64,000 nt of DNA from Tetrahymena thermophila SB210. Its lineage: Eukaryota > Ciliophora > Oligohymenophorea > Hymenostomatida > Tetrahymenidae. Numbering within the stretch: position 1 is the stretch's first letter; every line of letters begins with the position of its first letter. Under the pieces are notes generated by a model, which was not told where the DNA came from, did no database searches, and worked only from the letters and a program-made list of their open reading frames with translations. The stretch is from NCBI RefSeq assembly GCF_000189635.1, contig NW_002476454.1, positions 62,001 through 126,000 of the forward strand, in the 5' to 3' direction. The translations under genes were made by a program, and so were the position numbers. This document shows positions 54,460 through 64,000 of this stretch, piece by piece.

Positions 54460-57400
54460 TCAAATATTTAAATTACTTCCTCTAAAGTTGTTCTCCTAAA
54501 AGCTAACATTTTTTTTAGGAGAACTCTCTTCAATTAGTATTTAATTATGACTATTCACTTTACTAGAAATCATACTACTTTGCTACCCACCAATTTAAAC
54601 ATGTGTGAAAGTTTATTGTTACTTTTCTAAGGGTTCTAAATATATATCATCATGATGTAATGTATGCTATAAAGAATTAGCATCTTCATTCTAATTATTT
54701 AATACACGAGAATAGTTATCTTAGTTATTTGCACTATTTTGATGTATAGTTTTCATAGATTTAGCTCTCGTTTTATTAGGAATTGGACTACCTTACAACT
54801 CTAGAATATCATTATGAGAGTTATTATATGAGGCTTTCTTATCATTAATTCTTGTATTTCTTGATTGCCAATCACTTTATTTTGGAGTTTTAAAATGATC
54901 CGTCTTATGTGTTACAAATGTCTAACTTTTTTATCGAGAAGCAGATACTAGCGATTCTTTATCTTTCTCATCTTCAAGTTCAGATTATAAGAATTTTTGT
55001 AAAACCATGTCCATTTTACTCATACGATTGTGTTGAGAATTCATAGTCATAGCTCCAAATAATTTTTTAGTTGGAGATTTAACAAACGATTTAGATTTAG
55101 CATAAAGATGAGGATTTTTTTTTCTTATTTAGAAGATAACAACATCAACATTATTATGTGGAAAATAGATTTCGAAATTTTTCATCATATCAAATTCATT
55201 AGAATTTGAATTTGACTTATTTTAAAGCAGGATATTCTCCATGCCTTGCAAAGCAAGTAACGTATTTTATATTTAATTTTCTTAAAATCCTTTTCTTATA
55301 ATAGTAAGCTTTTTATATGGCTTTCTATCGTTTTGGTAGCTACTCGTACTGGCTTGAATATTCATTTTTGAATCTATTGTTTTTTTGGTGCTTTTCCTTT
55401 TATGAGTTGATCTTGCTGTTTTTTCAGTGTTTTTTCTTTTCGTATTTCTTCGAACTAGAGAATTAGCTCGAGCCAAAGATGATTATTTTATAGAATAATT
55501 ATTAGTTGATTCTTTTATAGGAGTGCTATTTAGAGGGTTTATGGAATTAGTATTCTGAAGCGATGATAGTATGGGAGTGGGAATAATGTTACTAGCTGAG
55601 GGATTAACTTGCTAATTATAATCATCATTAAGCGTTGTGCTTTTGTAGAGAATTTATGGATTGCTAGGATTTAGATTAACATTCAAATTTGAATTTGATG
55701 CGCTTCTTTTTTTATTTTCTTGTTTTTAGCTGCTTTCTCTAATATTTCCAGGATTTGGGTTAATTAGATTGAGAACCAAACCAGATGGAGTTAAAGATAA
55801 TTCGTTTAAACCTAAATTTGAAGAAGCTCTTTCTCTTTACCCTTCTACTTCTAAGTTATTATATTACCGATATCCTTTATAAGAGTGCGTTTCTCCAACA
55901 TTCTGAGGAGGATTTTGTAAGAATTGATTATCATCTTTCTTATATGACATTTTTTCAAGATTTTAGCTAGGAACAAAAGAATTTTCTTTTATTGCGGATG
56001 GATGCGTTAAACTATTTTGATTTAAATATTATTCATGCCTATTAATTTCATTTTGTTGAGGGTCTTTTTATTGATATAAATATTTGAGATTGATATCAGG
56101 TATATCCGTTTCCTAATTTTTATCTTCCTCTTCATCTTCTTCGTCATCATCATATTAATTATAAATTTCATATTCTTCTTCATCTTCTAAATTTCCATCA
56201 TACCAGTCTTATTTCTCTAAATAGCTTTTCATATTTTCAAGGAAAGCCCCTAAATAATTTAGTACATCATCTAAGTTTCCTAAAGTGTTATATTTAGTTA
56301 GTTTATGTAATTCTATTTCTTCTTTATTTGGTATTGTTTTTGACCTTTCATTCTATGATGGTAATTAGTGTATTTTTATAATCTTTTTGAATAAAATAAA
56401 ATTTTATTATTTTTAATTAAATATTTAAAAATTACCTTTTCTTTATCTGCTACATAATGAATAAAAGGGCAATCATTTAAAAAGTGGTTTTTGTTATTAC
56501 AACTAATGCATTTTATTCCAAGATCATCAAAATTCTTGTAAAAAATAATCTTATCTCTTATTTTGCAAAAATTTTCATAGTCTTCAGCATTTTCTTTCAG
56601 TACATTTAAAAATTCCTGTCTTTTTATCATAAGTAAAGTAGTAAAATCAATACTCCTGATGCTTATGCCTCTTGGAGCACCAGTGAAAAAACTGGTTTCT
56701 CCAAAACTCGAACCTTTAGAAAATACTTTAAGAGAAGTAATTACAGGCTCACCATTACTCTTATATGAATCAATAAATAATTCTACCTTTCCTTACTAGA
56801 CAAAAAATATAGCACTATCATCAATATCTCCTTCATAAAAAAGTATTTCTTCAGGTGTACATCTCAATTCTTAAATAAGAGATACAGTTTTCGAAATAGT
56901 TGATTCAGAAAAATTGTTGCGAAAAATTGGTGAGTCCTTCAAAGCAATTTTATTTGCTTCAATCATTAAGGATCTTTTAAGTGGTTCGCTAAGCATGTCG
57001 ATGATTTTATCTTCAGTTTCATTATCATTCATAATTGATTCTTTTAAATAGTACTCGAGATATTCTCTAATCTACTACTGCAAGCTCATATTAATATTCT
57101 TCTTATTCATGTAGTTATTGATAACTTATAAAGTTTCTTTTAATTTCTCTTTTTCAAAAGACATTTGTGACACAATAGTACCTTTATTATTCATAATAAA
57201 TATCTTAAAATTTTAATTAAAAAAAGATAATTTTTTCCAATTATTAAAATTTGATTACTAGTAGTAAATTTGGTAAACTATTGAATGATTATAAACTTAA
57301 TAAATGTTAATTACATTTATTTAATTTAAACTTAAAACCAAATAGAAATTTTTATTTTTTGTCAAATTTCCTTCTTAATTTGTTTTTCGTAATTTCAATT

Positions 57401-59418
57401 TTTTATTTTTTAGCATTATTTTTAAATAGTAGTTTTAAATTGTAAGAGTTTTTAATTTTTAATTGAAAACTGCCTTTAATACAAATTTAATCTCTTACAA
57501 ATTCAATACAGAAAAAATTTATTTTTATTAAAATAATTTGACATGGTATTTTGTTAAAAAATTAATTTTGCATACTGTATTAAACTAGAAAATGATAGTT
57601 AGAGTTTTAGAGATATTAATCAATTTTAAAGGAATATTTACCTATTCTATTGATGCTAAACGAAAAAACACCACTACTAATTAATACAATAATTATAATC
57701 ACTAAATGTTCTATATCATTTTATGGTCTAATATCACCATATCCTACAGTAGTCATTGTAATAATTAAAAAATATAAGCTATAAAGATATTAGATTATCC
57801 AAGTTTCCTAATCAACTTTTGCTAGTTGCATCCATGTATTTTATGTAGATAATCTGAATTCTGCTATAATGATCCACACACAAGAAAACAGATGAGCTAT
57901 ATACAAAGCAGTAGCCAGTAATGTAAACAATGATATGATGTGGGTTAGAGTTTTGTTTTGATAGAATCTTTCTTCAATTTTTTTTTTAATTTAACCAAGA
58001 TGATTAACCCTAACTAAAAATAGTAGAGAAATAATACTTTCTAAAAATTTATACGGATCTGATAAAAAGTTGCTATCAGGTGAGGAAATATTATATACTA
58101 CAAAAGGTACCATACTTAAAAGATCAGTAAAAAAACGAGAATCTAAGTAATGGATAAAAATTTATATTCTATCTGTAATTAAAGCACCTTTATCATAAAA
58201 ACCTGTATTAAGATAAACAAGAATATCTAAAATCAAAACTCCTAAAGCAAAATAGCTTGAAATAGAATCTTCATATCCCAAACCAAAAGCAATTCTTAAA
58301 GGAAAGAAAATTAAATAGTAAGAAATACTTAACATGTTGAGTGAATCCCATAACAATTTTAACGTATGTGATGGTAAAAACAGTGGTATACGTTAAAAAT
58401 AATGTTTCATCTATTCTGAGAAAAGCTTTACATAAACACTTTTGAGGAAAAACGATATTTTCTTTGTTAAATTTAAGGAAGATGTTATTTCATGTTCATC
58501 AGAGTCATCATCATTTGATGAATTTTTAAATACTCCTGTTTATTCGTTTGGAACTATAGTTTTATCATTAAAGAACTGTAAGTGTCGAGCTCTTAAATTA
58601 TTGTATCTCCTACTCTATAATTTTGATACTAAATGACTAGCATACTATTTCATTTTGAGAGCAAAAAAAAAACCACTTTTATGGCCTATCAATTAATTTC
58701 CTTTATTATCATTTGTAAAATCTTTTGCATGGTTATTTGTTGTGTTAAGAACGCTTTCTCTCGCGAAGGCTCCACTAACGTTCATAGCTCCAGGAATTCT
58801 TCTAGAACCACGACGACTATAGAGCATACTTTTAGGAATTGGGCTCCTATCTGGGTTTACAGTTATTTTATTATCTTCTTTATCTTCATTTTTATTGACA
58901 TTTTAACTCTTTGGTTCATTAGACTATTTGCTTGAACTTTAAAGAGAAGAATTAGACTCTGATTCCTTTTTGTATTTATTTTTACTTTCTTAAGATGCTG
59001 CAGGTATTTCTTAATTTTACAAGTTTTTAACTTCTTGATCTGCTGTAAATTTATTTACTTCTTCAAAGCAATTTTAAGATTATGAAAAAGGAAATCGAAG
59101 CTAGTTTAACCTTTGTTTTGAAGGTTAAAAAGCCCTCTCTTAATCCAAAATGTTGTTTCTATTCTAATCAATAGTAAATGTTTCTACATCATCTACACTT
59201 TCATTTTCATATTAATTACGCGTCTTAAATGACTCAAATAAAAGCATTTGAGATTATTATCCACGTTCAAAAGAAGCTTTGACTCCTGACTTTCTCATAT
59301 GAAAGTCAATATTTTTTTGCATTAAAGTCCTTTTTTAAATAAACGCTTTATTAAGTGCTTCTTATTTAATATTATTACTATTATTATCTTATTTTTAATT
59401 TAATACATTTGGTTGCAT
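54460..59418 (-). CDS. Voltage-gated K+ channel with cyclic-nucleotide-binding domain and zinc knuckle
   Basis: Predicted membrane K+ channel of the EAG/CNG-like ciliate group, about 1490 aa. Exons on the minus strand: 59418-57642 (592 codons plus 1 nt), 57203-56436 (256 codons), 56382-54460 (640 codons plus TGA). Domains: hydrophilic N-terminus to about 350; S1 near 358; S2 near 383; S3 near 430; S4 near 465 with few basic residues (LVRVNHLGQIKKK); S5 near 495; pore filter TMTTVGYGDI near 555; S6 ending FSINRIG. In exon 2: linker, then a CNBD with FGETSFFTGAPRGIS, which keeps the usual Glu and Arg of the phosphate-binding cassette, then a CX2CX4HX4C zinc knuckle. The C-terminal exon is acidic (about 56090-56200), then Ser/Asn/Lys-rich and probably disordered. 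Exon 1 ends in phase 1 but exon 2 starts in phase 0 with the obvious splice sites, so a microexon or another site is missing from this model. Intron 2 (56435-56383) fits exactly. Confidence 0.88.
56469..56510 (-). other. CCHC zinc knuckle in the K+ channel
   Basis: The residues CISCNNKNHFLNDC match CX2CX4HX4C exactly. The motif directly follows the CNBD C-helix region in the same exon. Zinc knuckles of this spacing usually bind one Zn2+ and often RNA or protein. What it does in a channel is unknown; it may hold the end of the CNBD or recruit a partner. Confidence 0.75.
57204..57641 (-). other. Unresolved intron region between S6 and the CNBD exon
   Basis: 438 nt, much longer than the other intron of this gene. 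The first 57 nt alone form a typical GT...TTTTCTAG intron. Because the flanking exons are in phases 1 and 0, a short extra exon whose length is 2 modulo 3 probably lies inside. The region has few TGA codons, so I could not pick its end. Confidence 0.45.
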
Positions 59419-60284
59419 TTTAATTTAATGATATACTCAATTTATGTGTTAACAATTAATTAATTAAGAAAAAAGTAAAAATTATTTACTATGAATCCTT
59501 ATTTATAAACTTTCTATGAAAAATTTATATTTTTTTTATTCTATCTATATACTTTAAATATGCTGACACAAAAATCAAATATAATTGGTGATGATTTATA
59601 ATTTAAGAATTATGAATATTTATTAGCAATCACACACTTTTTATAGCTATTTTTAATCTTTACATCGTATTTTAGATATTTTTATTTTTACAAAAATAAT
59701 TACTTATAAAATGTTCAATTTTTGAATCAGTTACTCATTAACACTATAATTTTATTATTAAAAATACTAAAGACGTACATTTAAATTATTAAGGAAATTT
59801 GATGTAATTTAAAATTTCATAGACTACCTAAATTATACTTTATGTTTGCAGAGGGAAAGAATAAATATTTATTTAATTAGAAATGTTTATCATTTACAGA
59901 AAATAAAAACTTACAATAAGTTTGGTCATTAAAGAAGAGTAAATAATTTTTTTAAGAGTATTTTATTGAATAAATTAAATTTAAAAAAAAAATTCTAGCT
60001 TTAACTATTTTTTATTTATAGAAAAAATTGGATTAATTGAATTGGCTTACAAATTAAAAATGTAATTAATTGCATTAATTTAAATAACTATTTTTAAGAA
60101 AATAATAATAATTATTAATCACAATTCAATTTATATGAAATAATTTTAACAGTTTTTCAATATTGATTTTATTTAAAAAATATTTAATTTATTAATTTTC
60201 TACTCAATGTTGTTTGTTATAAAAAATTTTAATAAAAATTTTTAGATATTATCAAAAAATTAAATCATAAAGAATTATTAAATA
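59419..60284. other. Divergent intergenic region between the K+ channel and ENY2 genes
   Basis: About 866 bp of AT-rich DNA between two start codons facing apart, so it should hold both promoters. No recognisable element or gene was seen. Confidence 0.55.
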
Positions 60285-60839
60285 ATGAAGTAATATTAGT
60301 TTTAGGTTTTTTTGTTTTTGTTGATGTTTTTTATTAGTTAAAGGGCAGATACATATGTAGCATCTCGTAAAATAGCTCTTGAGAAAAAACTCATAGAAGG
60401 CGGAGAAGAATAAAGGTATTTATTTAAATTTTTTAATACTTTTAATCAATAAATTATTCATTAAATTATATTTAATTGATCATCCATTTTTGAAAATAAA
60501 ATAGATTAGAGGACTATCTTAGATAGAAATTAATAGAGTCTGGTTGGAAAGATGATTTGAAAAAATATTGCAAAGGTAAATAAATTCTTCTAAACCAGAT
60601 AAAAGGTAAAAATAAAGTGTTTTTTAAAAAGAACTAATTAGAAAGAAAGGTCTTGAAAAAGTTACAATTGATGAATTAGTTAATGAGTTAGTAGAAAGAG
60701 GTATCATTTAGAATGAATAAGAAACAAATCATTTATTCGTTCAAAATTAAAAATAATAGGAAGAAATACCGTTCCAAATAAAATTAAGGAAGATTTGTTA
60801 GCAAGAATAAAAAATTATTTTGAAGATGAAGGTTATTGA
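60285..60839 (+). CDS. ENY2: ENY2/Sus1 transcription and mRNA-export factor (100 aa)
   Basis: Small helical nuclear protein that in other eukaryotes is shared by the SAGA deubiquitinase module and the TREX-2 export complex at the nuclear pore. Exons 60285-60289, 60338-60415, 60505-60575, 60632-60700 and 60760-60839 sum to 303 nt, 101 codons with TGA. The length equals that of animal ENY2 (about 100 aa). Family-like segments in order: LEKKLIEGGEEQRL, RQKLIESGWKDDLKKYCKEL, KGLEKVTIDELVNEL, GRNTVPNKIKEDLLARIKNYF. All five helices of the fold appear present. The start is chosen because exon 1 (ATGAA) joins in phase with exon 2. Without that splice the product would begin with a hydrophobic, signal-like stretch that does not suit the family. 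It lies between two unrelated genes. Confidence 0.92.
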
Positions 60840-61282
60840 ATTAAACGTGTTATTATAATAATTAAAGTAATTAGTCATATAAAAACAAAGTTAACTTTAT
60901 AATAAAATGCAATGTTATTTATCTAAAATTAATATATTAAAATAAAAAATTTCAGAATTTTAAAAAATTCATTTTACGAAATAATTTTTTTTTATTTCAT
61001 TAAAATAATTTAAATAGCATATTTACTTTAATATATATATATTTATTTGTCTTTGTTTTTGAATTCATGAAAATACAACAAATTTATTATTAATTAAATA
61101 TATCAAATTTAACAACTACCATTAAATATTCAGAATTTTATAACTAAACAAATATTTCCATAATCATATTCTTTATTTCAATTCCATGAATTCCAAATTA
61201 TAATTAATTAGAAGTAAAAATTTGTTTTTAAATTAGTTGAATATAATTTTTTTTTTCAAGATAAGATTATTTTAGAAATTGA
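60840..61282. other. Intergenic region after ENY2
   Basis: About 443 bp, AT-rich, with a short TA repeat near 61031-61041. It holds the ENY2 3' end and the promoter of the secreted-protein gene. No gene was seen. Confidence 0.55.
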
Positions 61283-61861
61283 ATGAAATATTTTGTTTAT
61301 CTTGTTATTGTTAGCTTCGCTTGTCAAATTTATTTGAGCAATGCCCAGTCTTAGACATGCTCAGACTGTAATTCTATCTTAACAGATGATGAAAATAACT
61401 AGCTTAAAGATTGTCTTTAAAATTGTTAAACTAAATACGCTATCCCAAATAATTTGTTTTCGCATTCTATCTTCACTTAGCAAACTGCTTGCGCTGATGA
61501 TTGCTCAAATACTGATTCCATAAGAAAATAGAAAATCTGCAAAATTAATAACTGTGGTCCACCTGCTTAATACTAAGGTGGTACTTTACAATCATGCAAG
61601 CTTTAACATTGCAGCCAATAATAAACAGATCTGAACGTATTTATAGGATAATAAAGCGAAATATTGGCTCCATCATTATGTAAAAATGTATCTTTTAAAA
61701 CTGATGATGATTTAAAGTAAGTTATAAGCACATGTGTGAATGCTTTTTATTAAAATGCAGAAAAAAGTTTGAATTTTTCTAAAACCTAACAATATTTAGA
61801 TCTGCAAAAATGTATGACAACTAATTGCTATAAAAACCCCAGCTAAAGCACATTAAGGTGA
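61283..61861 (+). CDS. Secreted cysteine-rich protein (192 aa)
   Basis: Single exon, 193 codons with TGA. A clear signal peptide covers about residues 1-22 (MKYFVYLVIVSFACQIYLSNA), followed by a mature region rich in Cys, Gln, Asn and Thr with 15 or more cysteines. Cysteines occur in spaced pairs (TCSDC, DCLQNC, CADDC, CKINNCG, CKLQHC, and later KCMTTNCY), often CX3C, which suggests several small disulfide-bonded helical or knot-like units. No membrane segment or GPI-type hydrophobic tail is visible, so it is probably secreted or stored in granules. I do not recognise the family. Introns are absent, unlike its neighbours. G+C content is higher than the surrounding DNA, as expected for a coding region. 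Confidence 0.85.
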
Positions 61862-62373
61862 TTGATTATATTACAAATATAAAGTAATAAATTATTCGTT
61901 TAATATATAATATTTGTTTTTTTGTTAAGTTTGCTTGAATATAATTTTTTTATATAATATGATAGAATTAAATTAAATATTTAAAAGTAAAAACTAAAAA
62001 AATATTAACAAATAAAATGATTATTTTAAATTCTAAATTAGCCTTATTTGCTAAGATTTATTTGTTTCTAAATTTAAGCTTCAAAGTATTCGTTAATATT
62101 TTTATTTATAATTAAAATAAATGAGTTTACATAAAAAGTTAAATTATAGACACAATTGTATTATTAACAAGTATAATAATCTAGGAATGTTTAAAATTAT
62201 TTTATAATTTAAGTTAATTAAAGTTTAAATAGAAATTGATTTGTAATTTTTAAAAGATATAAAAAATATTTTTGATTTATTTCTATCAAACAAAAAATTG
62301 AATAATTAATTACATTAATTAAATTTCAATTCTATATTTTGAGTTAGCTTATATAAAAACTATAAATATACAA
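61862..62373. other. Intergenic region
   Basis: About 512 bp of very AT-rich DNA without recognisable genes or repeats. Confidence 0.55.
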
Positions 62374-64000
62374 ATGAAAATAAATTTTATAAATAATAAA
62401 ATTGATATTTCTGATGACGAATCACATCTAAATATTTCACAACAAAGCTTTGATAGAGAAGTATAAATATTGTTTATATTATTTATGTTGCTTAAAATTG
62501 CATTATCCTTATAAATAAATAGTATTTTAAACTACGTGAATATGTACCAATAAAATTAGATCAATCACAAGACATTAAATCAGCTATTCTTACATCAGAA
62601 AGCACTAATGATAAAGTTAAAGATTTTCACTCACTCATGATACATAAAGATATAAATTTCTTTTCATAATATGTAAACTTTTTTTATTATTAATGATTTC
62701 ATTTATGATCTTATTCAATTTTAGATTGATGACCTTTACGTTATTGGAATAGATTTGTTTAACTTGATTGAAATGATAAGATAGTATGAAGAAAGTCAGA
62801 AAAAAGAACTTAATGAAGTATAAAATATCTTACATTCTATACGTTTTAAAATTCTTTTCTGTAAAATAGATAAGTGAAAAGCTTAGAAAAATGGAAGCGC
62901 AATTAAAAGAAACTACGAATCAAAAAAAGTATAACAATATAAACATATAAGAAGTAGAATTAGATGCAATGTTTGAAGATATGCATGAATTAGAAAATGA
63001 AAGAATAAGTTTATCAGAGGGATTTGAACCTATGCTATTAGGTATAAAAATTTTTTAGGTATAATCTCTTTATCTATCGAATCAATTTATAAATAAATAA
63101 ATAGGCTCTATCAGCATACCTGATATAGACGACTCTTTAAATTTAGTTTTTTTATGGTGCACAATAGCTCTTTATGGAAATTATAAAGAAGATTATTTTT
63201 GGGAAAATTTTAAATAATAAGTATTTAGAAGAAACGCTATTGAAGATTTTATTTAAAGATTGTTGTATAAAAAATCATCAAAGATGACTAGAGATCAGTC
63301 ATTTATAGCAGCTGAAATTTTAAGTAAGTAGGATGAATTTCTTGCTAAACCTTATTTAAAGAAAAAATAAAAAGCTTAGCTGGAAAAGCTATTTTAGTTC
63401 ATAAAAAATATTAATGAGTGTTGGATAATCAGTTAGGAAATAAGGATAAAAGTTTTGTATTTTGAATAGGTATAATTTGAAATTATTTTAAAATGTCATT
63501 TATTAAATAAGAAATCAAAATTTATAGGTGTAAAAAGAATTTTAAGAGCTAGAAGGTATGAAAAAAGAACATTAAGTTGAAAAAAAGACTTTCGAAGATA
63601 GATAGAATTAATTTGAGCTTACTATGAGCTCTTTAAACGAAACAAGAGCTTTTGTATGATTTTATTTATAATAGAAATGTAATAAATAGATAATATATAT
63701 CTAAATTATGTTATAAAGCTAGAGAACCAACTGACAGAAATGGTTGAATCTTAGTAAAACAGTGAATAATATTTATTGTATCTTAACGAAGCTTCAAGAA
63801 AATATTTTTAGTATTATGATAAGTCAACTATTTATTAAAGAGAGAAAATGATAGAAGACGTAGTTTATGGAAAATAGGCATATTAGGGAGTTTCTTCAGT
63901 GTTGTAATAATCTATTTAGAATTTACAAACTAATCAAAACTTAAGAGACTCTCATATACTACTAATGAATTAACCTGATATTCAAAGCAACGACGGATAA
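62374..64000 (+). CDS. Coiled-coil protein of unknown function, 3' end beyond the window
   Basis: Exons 62374-62460, 62523-62672, 62725-62817, 62870-63041, 63105-63469, 63528-63653 and 63719-64000 (still open) join in phase to 425 codons. All introns are GT...AG, 52 to 65 nt. The final TAA at 63998-64000 is Gln, not a stop, so the gene continues. The protein starts acidic (DISDDESHLNIS), then a helical, Glu/Lys/Gln-rich region (YEESQKKELNEISEKLRKME) predicted as coiled coil, a middle region with aromatic residues (LVFLWCTIALYGNYKEDYFW) that is probably globular, and a second coiled-coil stretch (KEFQELEGMKKEHQVEKKTF). No signal peptide or membrane segment is evident. I do not recognise the family; cytoskeletal or trafficking roles are guesses. 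Confidence 0.75.

Noticed and set aside
55785..55970. Plus-strand open frame with hydrophobic residues
   Set aside because: Antisense to the channel's low-complexity C-terminal exon.
58442..58935. Plus-strand open frames over the 5' part of the K+ channel
   Set aside because: They are the antisense of well-supported channel coding sequence and have no domain-like content.
1..64000. tRNA, rRNA, CRISPR array, transposase or telomere repeats
   Set aside because: None recognised on either strand by eye; short unpaired matches were not convincing.

Overview
The window looks like nuclear DNA of a Tetrahymena-like ciliate. It is extremely AT-rich. Long reading frames stay open only if TAA and TAG are read as glutamine and TGA is the only stop. 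Genes are split by many short AT-rich GT...AG introns, mostly about 50 to 320 nt. No rRNA, tRNA, CRISPR array or bacterial-style operon was seen. I cannot tell from sequence alone whether this is macronuclear or micronuclear DNA.

Positions 1-54023 are dominated by four same-strand tandem copies of one giant gene: copy 1 at 846-12318, copy 2 at 16004-27437, copy 3 at 29275-40889 and copy 4 at 42321-54023. Hand-splicing gives 17 exons in each copy. Fourteen of the 17 exons have the same length in all four copies, while intron lengths drift freely, and each copy gives one open frame of 3030 to 3032 codons before TGA. The predicted protein has a signal peptide, a long extracellular WD/beta-propeller-like part, a right-handed beta-helix-like part with GG(S/V/C)I-type repeats, a cysteine-rich juxtamembrane module, about eight or nine membrane segments and a basic, Ser/Gln/Asn-rich cytosolic tail. 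I recognise the overall style of large ciliate surface transmembrane proteins but no specific function. The copies are mosaics of one another, which suggests gene conversion.

Between copies 1 and 2 lies extra DNA (about 12.8-14.7 kb) holding broken or tiny pieces of an unrelated gene. A badly eroded trace of the same remnant sits after copy 2.

After the array the content changes. A minus-strand gene (59418 down to 54460) encodes a voltage-gated K+ channel with a cyclic-nucleotide-binding domain and a CCHC zinc knuckle. It converges on copy 4. Three plus-strand genes follow: ENY2/Sus1 (60285-60839, 100 aa, five exons), a secreted cysteine-rich protein (61283-61861, intronless), and the 5' part of a coiled-coil protein (62374 to the window edge).

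Nothing suggests that the single-copy genes act with the array. The array itself, with near-identical giant surface proteins that exchange sequence, is the most interesting object here.
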